Assembly: GCA_016714365.1 (NCBI GenBank)
Contig: JADJNH010000007.1
Location: 310,001-374,000, forward strand
Length of the DNA stretch: 64,000 bases
Direction: 5' to 3'
Source of the DNA: Candidatus Vicinibacter affinis
GTDB lineage: Bacteria > Bacteroidota > Bacteroidia > Chitinophagales > Saprospiraceae
The notes beneath the pieces are model-generated. The model was not told the DNA's origin. It did not search any database and saw nothing but the letters and a program-made list of their open reading frames with translations. This document shows positions 25,833-35,509 of the stretch, piece by piece. The position numbers and the translations under genes are program-made. Each line of letters starts with the position of its first letter. The first letter of the stretch is position 1.

Positions 25833-27467
25833 TTATTCCTTCAATATTTTTTCATGATGAAAATTACCTTTAACATTCATACCTATTAAGTTGTAAATTC
25901 CAGGCGGTAAAGAGGATGTTTTTAAAATTAAATTCTCACCAAATTCTGATAAATTGAATTCATCCATTAACTTGCCTTCAATATTATAAAGCTTATAACT
26001 TAATACCTCAGTCACGTCATGTTGAATAACCAATCGATCCTTAAATGGATTTGGCCATACTCGGAAACTAGTTTCTGATTCCAATTTATTATCTTTGGTT
26101 TTTGTTAAGTTACAACCAGGAATAATACATCCATCATTATCTACTCGGATGAGTAGTGGAACATAATATGGTTCTGCTAGCTTTTCATAAGCGTTATTAC
26201 GATAAGAATATCCACCAATGATATATCCGGATCCATCAGGAATAGCCTTAAAATCATAAGCATTACTTTGTTCTGCGTCTGTCCAATGATAAATTGATCC
26301 TTCTCTTACTGAATACCTTCGTGTCCATATACTGTCTCCTTTATAATTTACTTTATGCAAAGTTACTTTTTGAACTGATGAATAAATTGTATCTACTTTT
26401 GATTTGACACTATCGTATTTTAAGTAATTAAAATTACTAAAACCATTATACATTAAGATTATTTCATCGGGATTATGGGTAGGCAATATTTTTTCGAAAT
26501 TTAAATGCGTGAACCCTTTTTCCCCAGCAGCAAAAGATTTTTTAAAAGATAAATCTCTATTTAATAAAGTAACCGCTGTTGCTTCTGTACTATACCATTC
26601 ATTTCTCCCTTCATTCTTATTATAATTTGTAGCGAGATAAAAAGATCCATCACTTGATTGGGAAATATCATGGACATCAGCGGTTGTAAGTGGAACTTTT
26701 GATACATACTGATTGACTATATTACCAGAGCTATCCAATTTATAGAACAGGGTCTGATAGAATCCGACTTTATTATCCCAAGAAATTCCTACACAATAAT
26801 CCCCATCTTTGTCTATAAAAACGGATTTACAAGAATTTCTTTTATACTCCGTAGATGGACCCCCATATATTTTAGTCCATATAATCCTTCCTGAGGTATC
26901 CATCTTTGTAATTTGGACTTTAGTATAGAAAGAATCTATTGCATTGGGTGAAGTTACATCATGTGATAAAATTAAATTTCCCCAAAGATCTTTAGCCATG
27001 CCACCAAATAGTTCAAAACATGATGCACATAATGAATTCACAATAGGATAAGATATCACTTCTTTTGTCTTATGATTATACTTTAATATACCATCAAGAC
27101 CAGGCTTAATATTAATGGATGTAAAAAAAGTCTCATAATCATAAGTAATCATTTCTTCTGGAAAAAAGTAATTAAATGAATCTCTATAGGGGATGGAATT
27201 ATATTCCAACATTTCACCTTCTAATTTAAATATTCCAAATCCTGTACCATACACTTTTTTATTTGTTGTATCTGAGGAATATAAAAATGAATAAATAAAG
27301 CTATTATGAATTTCAATTGCTTTAATAAAATTTGGATAATAATTAGTATCTGATCTATTATTAAACTTTATCACATAGGTTTTCGCAAAACCTGATTGTG
27401 CTTCAACATAATTATAATTCCATAGAAATATCAGTAGTAGTAAAACAGTTAAAACTTTTACTTTCAT
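25833..27467 (-). CDS. T9SS-secreted protein with C-terminal sorting domain
   Basis: A 544-residue protein. A signal peptide (KVLTVLLLLIFLWNYNYVEAQ) is followed by a repetitive beta-rich body of beta-propeller appearance (recurring DSSGNI, DTSGRI, DKDGDY segments). The C-terminal type A sorting domain from about residue 468 has WPNPFKDRLVI, LYNIEGKLM and LPPGIYNL. The sorting domain directs export through the type IX system. It resembles the proteins at 62053-63654 and 63714 onward (VDNDGCIIPGC versus LDSEGCLVPGC before the sorting domain). No enzymatic motif was seen. It stands alone next to the RHS locus. Confidence 0.85.
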   Translation of the reverse strand: MKVKVLTVLLLLIFLWNYNYVEAQSGFAKTYVIKFNNRSDTNYYPNFIKAIEIHNSFIYSFLYSSDTTNKKVYGTGFGIFKLEGEMLEYNSIPYRDSFNYFFPEEMITYDYETFFTSINIKPGLDGILKYNHKTKEVISYPIVNSLCASCFELFGGMAKDLWGNLILSHDVTSPNAIDSFYTKVQITKMDTSGRIIWTKIYGGPSTEYKRNSCKSVFIDKDGDYCVGISWDNKVGFYQTLFYKLDSSGNIVNQYVSKVPLTTADVHDISQSSDGSFYLATNYNKNEGRNEWYSTEATAVTLLNRDLSFKKSFAAGEKGFTHLNFEKILPTHNPDEIILMYNGFSNFNYLKYDSVKSKVDTIYSSVQKVTLHKVNYKGDSIWTRRYSVREGSIYHWTDAEQSNAYDFKAIPDGSGYIIGGYSYRNNAYEKLAEPYYVPLLIRVDNDGCIIPGCNLTKTKDNKLESETSFRVWPNPFKDRLVIQHDVTEVLSYKLYNIEGKLMDEFNLSEFGENLILKTSSLPPGIYNLIGMNVKGNFHHEKILKE

Positions 27468-27655
27468 AATTTACATTTAAAAAGCAGGAGTATTAGACTT
27501 CCTCGTTAAACTGGACAGAAAGATAAGCTAGAAAATTAATAAATTCAATGTAAAATGTTCTATTGTTGCGGTTAATTTTTTAGAAGGAGGTGTCTGCGTC
27601 CCCATTGCAATGGGTGTTTGAGGACTTTTATATTGTTTTCTGGGTATTTATAGCC

Positions 27656-28750
27656 TCAACTCGACGCTTTGTTAAATAATTGAGTTCCTGTAATAACATT
27701 CAATACTTCAATAAATACCGAACCTGCAGAAACATTTTGCATACAAGCATGGTCCTTTCTGTGGCAAGGATTTTGACCAAAAACCGAACAAGGCCGGCAG
27801 GTTAATTCGGTTGTAGAAATCTGTAGAATCTTGTTGCGCGTTTCGTCCAATGGTCCGAATCCAAGAAATGGATGCGTCGGTCCCCAGACAGAAATTATGC
27901 TCTTTATGTTGGAAAGGTTTGCCAAATGAAAATTTACAGAATCCATGCACACCAGCACATCCAAATGATTGAATAATTCCAGTTGTTCCTCCAGTGTGAA
28001 ATGTTCCTGTACTAAAATTAGCCGCTCCCCAAACTTTAATTTCCATTGGTGCATTTGCGCCAGCTCCGTCTTGCCTGCACCAAACAAAAATACTTTGGCT
28101 TTATCCTTAAAATGTTCTGTGAGGAGACCAATTAATTCTTCTGATTTAGCGTTTCCTAATGTTTTTAATGCATGTTGCGCAAATGGTGCGAAACCAACTT
28201 TTACATCATCATTAGCGTCATGTGTATTGAAATAGTTTAATACTTTTTTCTTTGTAATTTCATTCCTGACAAAATGAAATTCTTTTAATTTTTTCAAAGT
28301 CTTATCCACCTGTATTCCCGCCTCCAGCATTGCTTCGGCATACCTTTCTACGGTATGCTTTATCGGTGTTGCGTGGGTTCCAATGTTCCCTAATAATTGC
28401 AATTTTTGTTTACGGGCTTTATCGAACCTGACGGTTTTTTTACCACATAATCTAAGTAGACCAAAAATAATTCTACTTCTTAAATTATCATGAAGATCGA
28501 CCACCAAATCATACTGAACTTGAGCAAGTGAAAAGCTGAATTGAATCAACTCAATAAAACCAATAAATCCTTTCTTAAAATCAACAGGCAGGACCTTTAC
28601 TTTATCTAAATTATTAAAGAAAGGGGAGTTATTTTTTTTAGTAACAACATGTATTTCAAGTTCATCATTGTGAAGTAAGGCAGATCGAATGACAGGATTC
28701 AAAAGGGCTACATCGCCCATTGCTGAAAACCTGATCATCAATACCTTCAT
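27656..28750 (-). CDS. Glycosyltransferase family 9 (heptosyltransferase-like)
   Basis: A 364-residue protein with the family 9 layout: N-terminal MKVLMIRFSAMGDVALLNPVI, central FAPFAQHALKTL, and C-terminal CMDSVNFHLANLSNIKSIISVWGPTHP, the donor-binding region corresponding to the D-S-G-x-x-H-x-A motif. Family members add heptose or similar sugars to the lipopolysaccharide core in the cytoplasm. The start lies 5 bp after the DUF4254 gene, so the two form an operon. The exact sugar is not known. Confidence 0.88.
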   Translation of the reverse strand: MKVLMIRFSAMGDVALLNPVIRSALLHNDELEIHVVTKKNNSPFFNNLDKVKVLPVDFKKGFIGFIELIQFSFSLAQVQYDLVVDLHDNLRSRIIFGLLRLCGKKTVRFDKARKQKLQLLGNIGTHATPIKHTVERYAEAMLEAGIQVDKTLKKLKEFHFVRNEITKKKVLNYFNTHDANDDVKVGFAPFAQHALKTLGNAKSEELIGLLTEHFKDKAKVFLFGAGKTELAQMHQWKLKFGERLILVQEHFTLEEQLELFNHLDVLVCMDSVNFHLANLSNIKSIISVWGPTHPFLGFGPLDETRNKILQISTTELTCRPCSVFGQNPCHRKDHACMQNVSAGSVFIEVLNVITGTQLFNKASS

Positions 28751-28755
28751 GATGA

Positions 28756-29367
28756 TTACTTCTTGTTATATAACTCCGGATTGGTCGCAGGATCGTTGTA
28801 CATTTTCATTTGCCTGTAGGTTTTCATACGAGTTTTCCCTTCCCCTATTTCCTGAATCAAGGCATTCAAACTAAAACACAAATCGGCCTTTTGTTCCAGG
28901 AGAATTTCTAATTTATTCTTGCAAACAGCTGTATGTTTCTCATCAACGTCCGTCCTCAGGGTTTGCTCCTGCATATGGTAAATTTTCAGCATCAAAATGG
29001 ACAATCTATCAATCACCCATGCAGGAGTTTCTGTATTAATTCTGGGATTTTCTACTAAAGTCACGTGAGCAAACTGGTTTGAAAACCAATCATCAATTTT
29101 TTCTACTAAATCAGTTCTTTCCTGATTAGACAAATCTATCCTCCTTTTGGTGTGAATGAATTCATCCGGTGGCAAATCAGGTTTTCGAATGATGTCTTCC
29201 AAATGCCATTGAACAGTGTCTATCCAGGATTTAAGTTTTAGGAAATGATGAATATCATGCTCGACATCCTGAAACGGAAATGCCTCGTCTACATCATTAG
29301 AAGTATGGTATGCTTCTATTACCTGCAGAAAAACACTACAACAATATTCGGCAGTCAACATACTCAA
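28756..29367 (-). CDS. DUF4254 family protein
   Basis: A 203-residue, mostly helical cytoplasmic protein with the DUF4254 pattern (FPFQDVEHDIHHFLKLKSWIDTVQWHLED, then RIDLSNQERTDLVEKIDDWF). Known: in Bacteroidota this family commonly sits beside a family 9 glycosyltransferase, as here. Function unknown. Located between gcvP (31-bp gap) and the glycosyltransferase (5-bp gap) on one strand, so it is probably transcribed with them. Confidence 0.8.
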   Translation of the reverse strand: MSMLTAEYCCSVFLQVIEAYHTSNDVDEAFPFQDVEHDIHHFLKLKSWIDTVQWHLEDIIRKPDLPPDEFIHTKRRIDLSNQERTDLVEKIDDWFSNQFAHVTLVENPRINTETPAWVIDRLSILMLKIYHMQEQTLRTDVDEKHTAVCKNKLEILLEQKADLCFSLNALIQEIGEGKTRMKTYRQMKMYNDPATNPELYNKK

Positions 29368-29398
29368 TTGTCCATTTATTAAATTAAATGTATCCAGT

Positions 29399-32278
29399 TT
29401 AACTCATATACTCCTCTATCGGAGGACATGTACAAATTAGATTTCTGTCTCCATGTGCATTGTTCACCCTGCCCACCGTCGGCCAGAATTTCAACCCTCC
29501 ATGCAGGTAAGGCAATGGATAGGCGGCTTTTTGTCTGGAATAAGGCTTGTTCCACTCATCCGCTGTAATGATGGCAGCAGTATGCGGCGCGTTGTGCAAT
29601 ACATTATTTTCAGTCGGGTATTCTCCCCTTGCAATCTCATCAATTTCATCATGTATGGCAAGCAAAGCTTCACAGAATCTATCCAACTCTTCTTTATTCT
29701 CTGATTCTGTTGGTTCAATCATAATGGTTCCTGCTACCGGGAAGGATAAAGTTGGAGCATGAAATCCATAATCCATAAACCTCTTTGCTACGTCTTCTGC
29801 ACTCACACCTACATCCTTATAAGGACGTAAATCAACAATGAGTTCATGCGCTACTCTGCCATTTTCACCTTTGTAGAGTACCTTGTATCTTCCTGACAAC
29901 CTAGAAGCAATGTAATTTGCATTCAAGATGGCATGCTTAGTGGCTTTTGTCATTCCATCAGGACCCAACATTCTGATATAGGCATAAGATATTAACAGGA
30001 TGCTGGCGCTCCCATAAGGAGCCGCTGACACTGCAGGAACAGCATGTTTATCTCCATTTACAGTAAAATATTTATGGCTTGGCAGGAAAGGTTTTAGTTT
30101 GTCGTTTACACAGATTGGGCCCATTCCCGGACCACCTCCACCATGAGGAATGGCAAAGGTCTTATGCAAATTCAAATGGCAAACATCTGCACCAATGGCG
30201 CTGGGACTGGTTAATCCTACCTGCGCATTCATGTTGGCACCGTCCATGTACACAAGTCCACCTTGCTGATGAATGATTTCACATATTTCCCTGATAGAAG
30301 TCTCAAAAACTCCATGCGTGGATGGGTAAGTTACCATGAGACAGGCCAGATTGTCTTTGTATTGACTGGCTTTGGCCTTGATATCCTCCACAATGATATT
30401 TCCATTTTCATCACAAGCGGTCACCACCACTTCCATTCCTGCTACGACCGCTGATGCCGGATTTGTTCCATGGGCTGAAGAAGGTATCAGTGCAATATTT
30501 CTTTTATGGTCACCTCTGGATTCATGATAGGCTTTAATAGTCAAAAGTCCTGCAAATTCTCCTTGTGCGCCGGAATTTGGTTGGAGCGAACAAGCTGTGA
30601 ATCCGGTTACCTGACAAAGATATTCTTCCAGTTCATGAATCATCGTCAGATATCCTTCTGCCTGATTGGCGGGCACGAAAGGATGAATGTCGCTGAACTC
30701 CGGCCACGAAACCGGTATTAACTCTGTTGCTGCATTCAGCTTCATCGTACAGGAACCAAGCGAAATCATCGAATGAACCAGCGAGAGATCTTTATTTTCA
30801 AGTCTTTTAATGTATCTCATCATGGCAGACTCGGTCTGGTTGATGCTAAAAATCTGATGCGTCAGGTACTCTGAAGTCCTGATGATGGTAGATGGAATTT
30901 TTAAACCTGAGGTAGGCAAGATCATTGCAGCCTGATTCTTTCCCGAGGCCTTCGCAAATATGGTAGTAATTAAATTGAGTTCTTCTTCTGTCACCGTTTC
31001 ATCAAGACTTATCTGAACTCCTTCAGAGGTGTACCAAAAATTCATCTGGTGAGCTTCTGCAATTTCTTTTATCTGTGCTGTGCTGGATTGATCAGCTTTA
31101 ATGGCGAGGGTGTCAAAAAAGTACTCATTTAATAATTTGTAGCCCATTGAGGTAAGCGAATTTCCCAGGCTGGTTGCCATGTCATGAGTTCTGCGGGCTA
31201 TGGCATACAATCCGTCGGGTCCATGATAAACTCCATACATGGAAGCCATGATTGCCAACAATGCCTGAGCAGTACAAATATTGGAAGTCGCTTTCTCTCT
31301 GCGAATGTGTTGCTCTCTGGTTTGCAATGCCATTCTGAGGGCACGATTACCATGATCATCAATAGACACCCCAATAATTCTGCCCGGCATATCTCTCTTG
31401 AATTCTTCTGTGGTGGCGAAAAAAGCTGCATGGGGCCCTCCAAAACCAAAAGGCACACCAAAACGCTGACTGTTTCCCAGTGCCACATCAGCTCCCAACT
31501 CGCCCGGTGACTTTAACATACACAATGCCAACAAATCAGTAGCCATGGCTACCAAACAACCCTTTGATTTGGCTTTTGCAATAAATCCACTGTAATCAGT
31601 GACAGCTCCGGTTTTATCCGGATACTGAATCAAAACACCAAAACAGTTGGCAGGAATTTCTTCTTTCTCAACATTACCCACCACTATCTTAATGTTCTTT
31701 GGCCAGGCTCTTGCTTGCAAGACATCCAGGGTCTGGTCGTAAACGCGCTGATCTACAAAAAATACGTTGGGAGATTCTTCCTTGTTCCTTTTCTCTTTTG
31801 CATGATAAAACATGGACATTGCTTCTCCGGCAGCGGTTCCTTCATCAAGTAATGAGGCACTGGCAATCGGCAATCCGCAAAGGTCAGAAACCATTGTTTG
31901 GTAGTTAAGTAAAGCCTCCAATCTTCCTTGTGCAATTTCAGCCTGATAAGGGGTATATTGCGTATACCAACCCGGATTCTGAAATACATTTCTAGAAATT
32001 ACTGATGGGGTGATGGTTCCAAAATATCCCTGCCCAATAAAACTTCGGTTTAACTTATTTTTTTGTCCAATTTGCTTGAGCGTACTTAAATAATCAAACT
32101 CTGATAGGGCTTGAGGGATCTTCATTGGATCCTTCAGTCGGATACCATCCGGTACCGTTTGCTCAATAAGCTGATCCAGACTTTGGACGCCAATAGTCTT
32201 AAGCATGTCCACCAGATCAGCCCCTATGGTGCCAATATGTCTATTCTCAAATTTGTCGTGTCTTGCAAATGGATTCAT
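29399..32278 (-). CDS. gcvP: Glycine dehydrogenase (decarboxylating), P protein
   Basis: 959 residues, the full length of the fused P protein. Two homologous PLP-enzyme halves are visible: residues about 1-440 (FIGQGYFGTITPSVI, YTQYTPYQAEIAQGRLEALLNYQT) and about 480-959 (SCTMKLNAATELIPV, QPNSGAQGEFAGLL). The PLP lysine is in LNLHKTFAIPHGGGGPGMGPI. It decarboxylates glycine and passes the aminomethyl group to GcvH lipoyl protein. The other gcv genes are not in the window. First gene of a probable three-gene minus-strand transcript. Confidence 0.97.
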   Translation of the reverse strand: MNPFARHDKFENRHIGTIGADLVDMLKTIGVQSLDQLIEQTVPDGIRLKDPMKIPQALSEFDYLSTLKQIGQKNKLNRSFIGQGYFGTITPSVISRNVFQNPGWYTQYTPYQAEIAQGRLEALLNYQTMVSDLCGLPIASASLLDEGTAAGEAMSMFYHAKEKRNKEESPNVFFVDQRVYDQTLDVLQARAWPKNIKIVVGNVEKEEIPANCFGVLIQYPDKTGAVTDYSGFIAKAKSKGCLVAMATDLLALCMLKSPGELGADVALGNSQRFGVPFGFGGPHAAFFATTEEFKRDMPGRIIGVSIDDHGNRALRMALQTREQHIRREKATSNICTAQALLAIMASMYGVYHGPDGLYAIARRTHDMATSLGNSLTSMGYKLLNEYFFDTLAIKADQSSTAQIKEIAEAHQMNFWYTSEGVQISLDETVTEEELNLITTIFAKASGKNQAAMILPTSGLKIPSTIIRTSEYLTHQIFSINQTESAMMRYIKRLENKDLSLVHSMISLGSCTMKLNAATELIPVSWPEFSDIHPFVPANQAEGYLTMIHELEEYLCQVTGFTACSLQPNSGAQGEFAGLLTIKAYHESRGDHKRNIALIPSSAHGTNPASAVVAGMEVVVTACDENGNIIVEDIKAKASQYKDNLACLMVTYPSTHGVFETSIREICEIIHQQGGLVYMDGANMNAQVGLTSPSAIGADVCHLNLHKTFAIPHGGGGPGMGPICVNDKLKPFLPSHKYFTVNGDKHAVPAVSAAPYGSASILLISYAYIRMLGPDGMTKATKHAILNANYIASRLSGRYKVLYKGENGRVAHELIVDLRPYKDVGVSAEDVAKRFMDYGFHAPTLSFPVAGTIMIEPTESENKEELDRFCEALLAIHDEIDEIARGEYPTENNVLHNAPHTAAIITADEWNKPYSRQKAAYPLPYLHGGLKFWPTVGRVNNAHGDRNLICTCPPIEEYMS

Positions 32279-32474
32279 ATTTTATGTATTTGGTCCGCAA
32301 AAATAGCTCAGTCCTTTATTAAACGGTAAAAAATCAACGCTTTTAATTAAGCTATTAAATCATACCATTTCACAGGTTTAGCCTATCCTGTCAACAATTT
32401 AAATACCAGCTGACCCAACCCAGGGATCTGTTCTGTGTATCTGTAAATTCAAACAATTAAATCAGTCATCAGTT

Positions 32475-33725
32475 ATGAAAATCTTCAAAATTCTGCCTTT
32501 CGCACTTTTCCTGGGATTAATCCTGGGTCTGTCTTCCTGTTTTAACGACGATTGTCAGCAAACACGCACGTTCTACCGATATGACCCTGTATACAAAACC
32601 CATAAGCAAATTATCGAAGGACTTGAACTCAATGCAAGCAGAGAACTGGAAACACCCGGAAAAATATACGTTTATGATCAAATCCTCTTAATAAATGAGC
32701 CAAAAGTAGGAATACATATTTTCGATAATTCAAATCCATCCCATCCTGCAAAAATTAATTTTATTTCAATTCCGGGAAATGTTGACCTGGCTGTCAGGGA
32801 AAATATTCTATATGCAGACAGCTATATAGATTTACTTGCAATAAATATTCAATCTCCACAAAATCCAATCCTGGTGTGCAGATTGGAAAATGTCTTTGCG
32901 CCCATATTTAATGATCCTGCAAGAGGACTTTTGGTAGATTATACGCCAACGCAGGAAACAATCACCCTAGATTGCAATGCAACTAACTTCAATAGAATCA
33001 ACTTTTTTGAAGGTGATGTTTTTTTCAGTGCAGACAAAACCGCAAACGGAAGCAACGGAGGAAATGCTGCAATTGGAATTGGTGGTTCAATGGCCAGATT
33101 TACCATTTGGTCCGATTTTCTTTATACAGTTGATCAGTCACAATTGTATAGCTTTAATATTCAAGCTCCCTGCCCTACTCTACTCAATAAAAATCAAATT
33201 GGCTGGAATATTGAAACCATCTATCCATACCAAGATAAATTATTTATTGGGTCAGCCAATGGAATGTTCATTTTTGAATTGACAAATCCGGCCTCACCTA
33301 AATTAGCAGGAAGTCTGGAACATTGGCGGTCCTGCGATCCGGTAGTCGTTCAGGAAAATCTTGCTTATGTGACCCTTCATGGGGGAACAGAGTGCGGAGG
33401 TTATTCGAATCAATTGGACATTATTGATGTGAGCAATATTTATGTGCCTAAACTTTTGAAGACCTATCCATTGGTAAGACCTCTTGGCCTATCAGTATAC
33501 GAAAAATACTTATTTGTCTGTGATGAGGCCTTGAAAATATTCAATGTTGAAAAATGGCAAGACATCATTTTAATAAAACAAATAAATCACAGCAGTCCTT
33601 ACGATCTCATCATCAATCCTGAAGAAAAGACACTCATTCTGGTCAGTAGTAAGGGAATTTTTCAATACGATATTTCCTTCCCCGAAAACCCACTCTTGCT
33701 AAGTACCATTCTTTCTATCCATTAA
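32475..33725 (+). CDS. LVIVD-repeat (beta-propeller) lipoprotein
   Basis: A 416-residue protein with a lipoprotein signal (ALFLGLILGLSSC, Cys about 22). Repeats of the LVIVD type follow, each reading as name, value and state: LINEPKVGIHIFDNSNPSHPAKINFI, LFIGSANGMFIFELTNPASPKLAGSL, LDIIDVSNIYVPKLLKTY. The fold should be a seven-bladed propeller. Surface or periplasmic location; no catalytic motif. First of a five-gene plus-strand cluster (12-bp gap to the next). Confidence 0.82.
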   Translation: MKIFKILPFALFLGLILGLSSCFNDDCQQTRTFYRYDPVYKTHKQIIEGLELNASRELETPGKIYVYDQILLINEPKVGIHIFDNSNPSHPAKINFISIPGNVDLAVRENILYADSYIDLLAINIQSPQNPILVCRLENVFAPIFNDPARGLLVDYTPTQETITLDCNATNFNRINFFEGDVFFSADKTANGSNGGNAAIGIGGSMARFTIWSDFLYTVDQSQLYSFNIQAPCPTLLNKNQIGWNIETIYPYQDKLFIGSANGMFIFELTNPASPKLAGSLEHWRSCDPVVVQENLAYVTLHGGTECGGYSNQLDIIDVSNIYVPKLLKTYPLVRPLGLSVYEKYLFVCDEALKIFNVEKWQDIILIKQINHSSPYDLIINPEEKTLILVSSKGIFQYDISFPENPLLLSTILSIH

Positions 33726-33737
33726 AATAAAATTGCA

Positions 33738-34208
33738 ATGCTCCGTTTAAATAAATTAATTGCCTGGATATTTATAAGCAATTCCATCTGGTTGGCAGGA
33801 TGTTGTAAAATTGAACCCGAAGAACAATTGTTCATTTTTGGTAGATATTTCGGAGAATGTATAGGTGATTGCTGTACTTTTTATAAGCTCACCGACCATA
33901 CACTTTTACCGGATGTTGAAGACTATTTTAATAATAAGAAGATAAATTTCTCCCATCATCCACTCCCAGAAATAAAGGAAAATCTGGCTCGCGATTTATT
34001 CAAGGATTTTCCGACAAGTCTTTTTAATATCAAAGAGCCAGTCATTGGATGTCCTGATTGCGCCGATCAGGGTGGATATTATTTGGAAATAGTGAAAGAA
34101 GGAATAAACTACTCCTGGAATATAGATAAATGGTCACCGGATACAGATGCAATTGTAAAATCATATCTTGACAAAATTGACGTCACCTTAATTCAACTAA
34201 GAAACTAA
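33738..34208 (+). CDS. Small lipoprotein, unknown function
   Basis: A 156-residue protein with the N-terminal signal LIAWIFISNSIWLAGCC and lipobox Cys about 23. The mature part has Cys pairs (GECIGDCC, GCPDCADQGGYY) that could bind metal or form disulfides. It lies 12 bp after the LVIVD lipoprotein and 5 bp before the outer-membrane protein, which indicates one operon. The family is not recognised, but the last part (DQGGYYLEIVKEG..YSW) resembles small DUF-type lipoproteins of the phylum. Confidence 0.7.
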   Translation: MLRLNKLIAWIFISNSIWLAGCCKIEPEEQLFIFGRYFGECIGDCCTFYKLTDHTLLPDVEDYFNNKKINFSHHPLPEIKENLARDLFKDFPTSLFNIKEPVIGCPDCADQGGYYLEIVKEGINYSWNIDKWSPDTDAIVKSYLDKIDVTLIQLRN

Positions 34209-34213
34209 AAAAG

Positions 34214-34948
34214 ATGTACCGGTTACTCTATTTCACTTTTTATTTGCTGTTAACCTTGAATACAAAGGCACAGACCCTAACTTCATACAGCAAAATATAT
34301 TATGTGGATGGTTCGATATTAATTGGTGAAATCAGCTCCTGGAGTAAAGATACGGTAGAGATAATTTTGGCAAATGCCGCAAAAATACCCATCCCAAGAA
34401 ATTTAATAAAAAGAATTGTCCACAAGGAAACCAATCCAGGGGTCATGCAATTCAGCAGAAAAGGATATTATTGTAAACTAAATTTTGGAATCAATTTTAA
34501 TCAAAATGTGAATGATAATTTCATTGGGACTGTTTTACATTTTTCGACAGGGTATGTATTGACCCGAAACTGGTCAGTTGGAATTACTTCGGGTCTGGAA
34601 AAATATAATTTAATTGCACCCCACCAAATCATTCCACTTGGAATAGAAATTCAATATTCACCCACAGTTAAATTACCCCATTTATATGTAAACCTTCGTT
34701 CAGGTTATGGCTTCGCATACATCCCGAACAATCAAAGCGGTGATTGGTCAGGACATGGTGGATTAATGATTCATCCAGCGCTTGGATGGAGGTATAAAAT
34801 ATCGAAATATACAGATTTCCATGTTGACTTTGGTATGCAAACTCAGCAAGCTTTCTTTACACAAAGAAATTTATGGATAGGCGCTGAAAAGGATGAATAT
34901 AAATTGAATTACAAAAGACTTATATTTAGGCTGGGAATTAACATTTGA
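34214..34948 (+). CDS. Outer-membrane beta-barrel protein
   Basis: A 244-residue protein. The signal peptide LLYFTFYLLLTLNTKAQ is followed by a short domain (VDGSILIGEISSWSKDTVEIILANAAKIPIPRNLIKRI) that resembles small beta domains linked to membrane proteins. A barrel of alternating aromatic strands follows and ends RLIFRLGINI. Probably in the outer membrane. It lies between the small lipoprotein and the sigma factor gene. Confidence 0.7.
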   Translation: MYRLLYFTFYLLLTLNTKAQTLTSYSKIYYVDGSILIGEISSWSKDTVEIILANAAKIPIPRNLIKRIVHKETNPGVMQFSRKGYYCKLNFGINFNQNVNDNFIGTVLHFSTGYVLTRNWSVGITSGLEKYNLIAPHQIIPLGIEIQYSPTVKLPHLYVNLRSGYGFAYIPNNQSGDWSGHGGLMIHPALGWRYKISKYTDFHVDFGMQTQQAFFTQRNLWIGAEKDEYKLNYKRLIFRLGINI

Positions 34949-34960
34949 CCGATCTGCAAA

Positions 34961-35509
34961 ATGAATTCAGAACCCAATGAAAAAGTTTTAGTATCAGGAT
35001 GCATCAACAATGATCGCAAGTCTCAGGAAATCCTGTACAGAACTTATTTCACAAGCATGTACAACATGTGCAGGTATTACACACAGGATGATGACCGGGC
35101 TAAAGAAATTCTCAACATTGGTTTTCTCAGAGTCTTTCAGAAAATTCAGCTTTATAGATTTGAAGGCACACTGGAGTCCTGGATCAGAAAACTGATCTAC
35201 CATGTGTGCATGCGTGAGCTGACTAAAAAAGATGAACTGCATAGTCTGGAGTCGATCACAGACAGTGAACAACAAAGTCATGACTACACACTGGAAAAAA
35301 TGTTCCACACTGAAATTTTGGAATTGATCGAAACTCTGCCACCTGCTTCCGCCAATGCCTTCATGCTTTTTGCAAATGGATATTCTCATCTCGAAATTTC
35401 TAAAAAACTCAACATCAGTGTAGGCACCTCAAAATGGCATATTTCTTCTGCCCGAAAGCAGTTACAAACCTTAATCGAAAACTATTATGAAAAATCATTC
35501 AAAATATAA
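34961..35509 (+). CDS. ECF-type RNA polymerase sigma factor
   Basis: 182 residues. Region 2 covers about 20-85 (YRTYFTSMYNMCRYYTQDDDRAKEILNIGFLRVFQKI) and region 4 about 125-172 (LPPASANAFMLFANGYSHLEISKKLNISVGTSKWHISSARKQL). It directs RNA polymerase to specific promoters. The downstream gene, which overlaps by 23 bp, encodes a protein with one transmembrane segment in the position of an anti-sigma factor. The upstream envelope genes suggest an envelope-related stimulus. Confidence 0.9.
   Translation: MNSEPNEKVLVSGCINNDRKSQEILYRTYFTSMYNMCRYYTQDDDRAKEILNIGFLRVFQKIQLYRFEGTLESWIRKLIYHVCMRELTKKDELHSLESITDSEQQSHDYTLEKMFHTEILELIETLPPASANAFMLFANGYSHLEISKKLNISVGTSKWHISSARKQLQTLIENYYEKSFKI

Noticed and set aside
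29453..31989. Several plus-strand and alternate-frame ORFs within gcvP
   Set aside because: They are shadows of a strongly supported, full-length gene.
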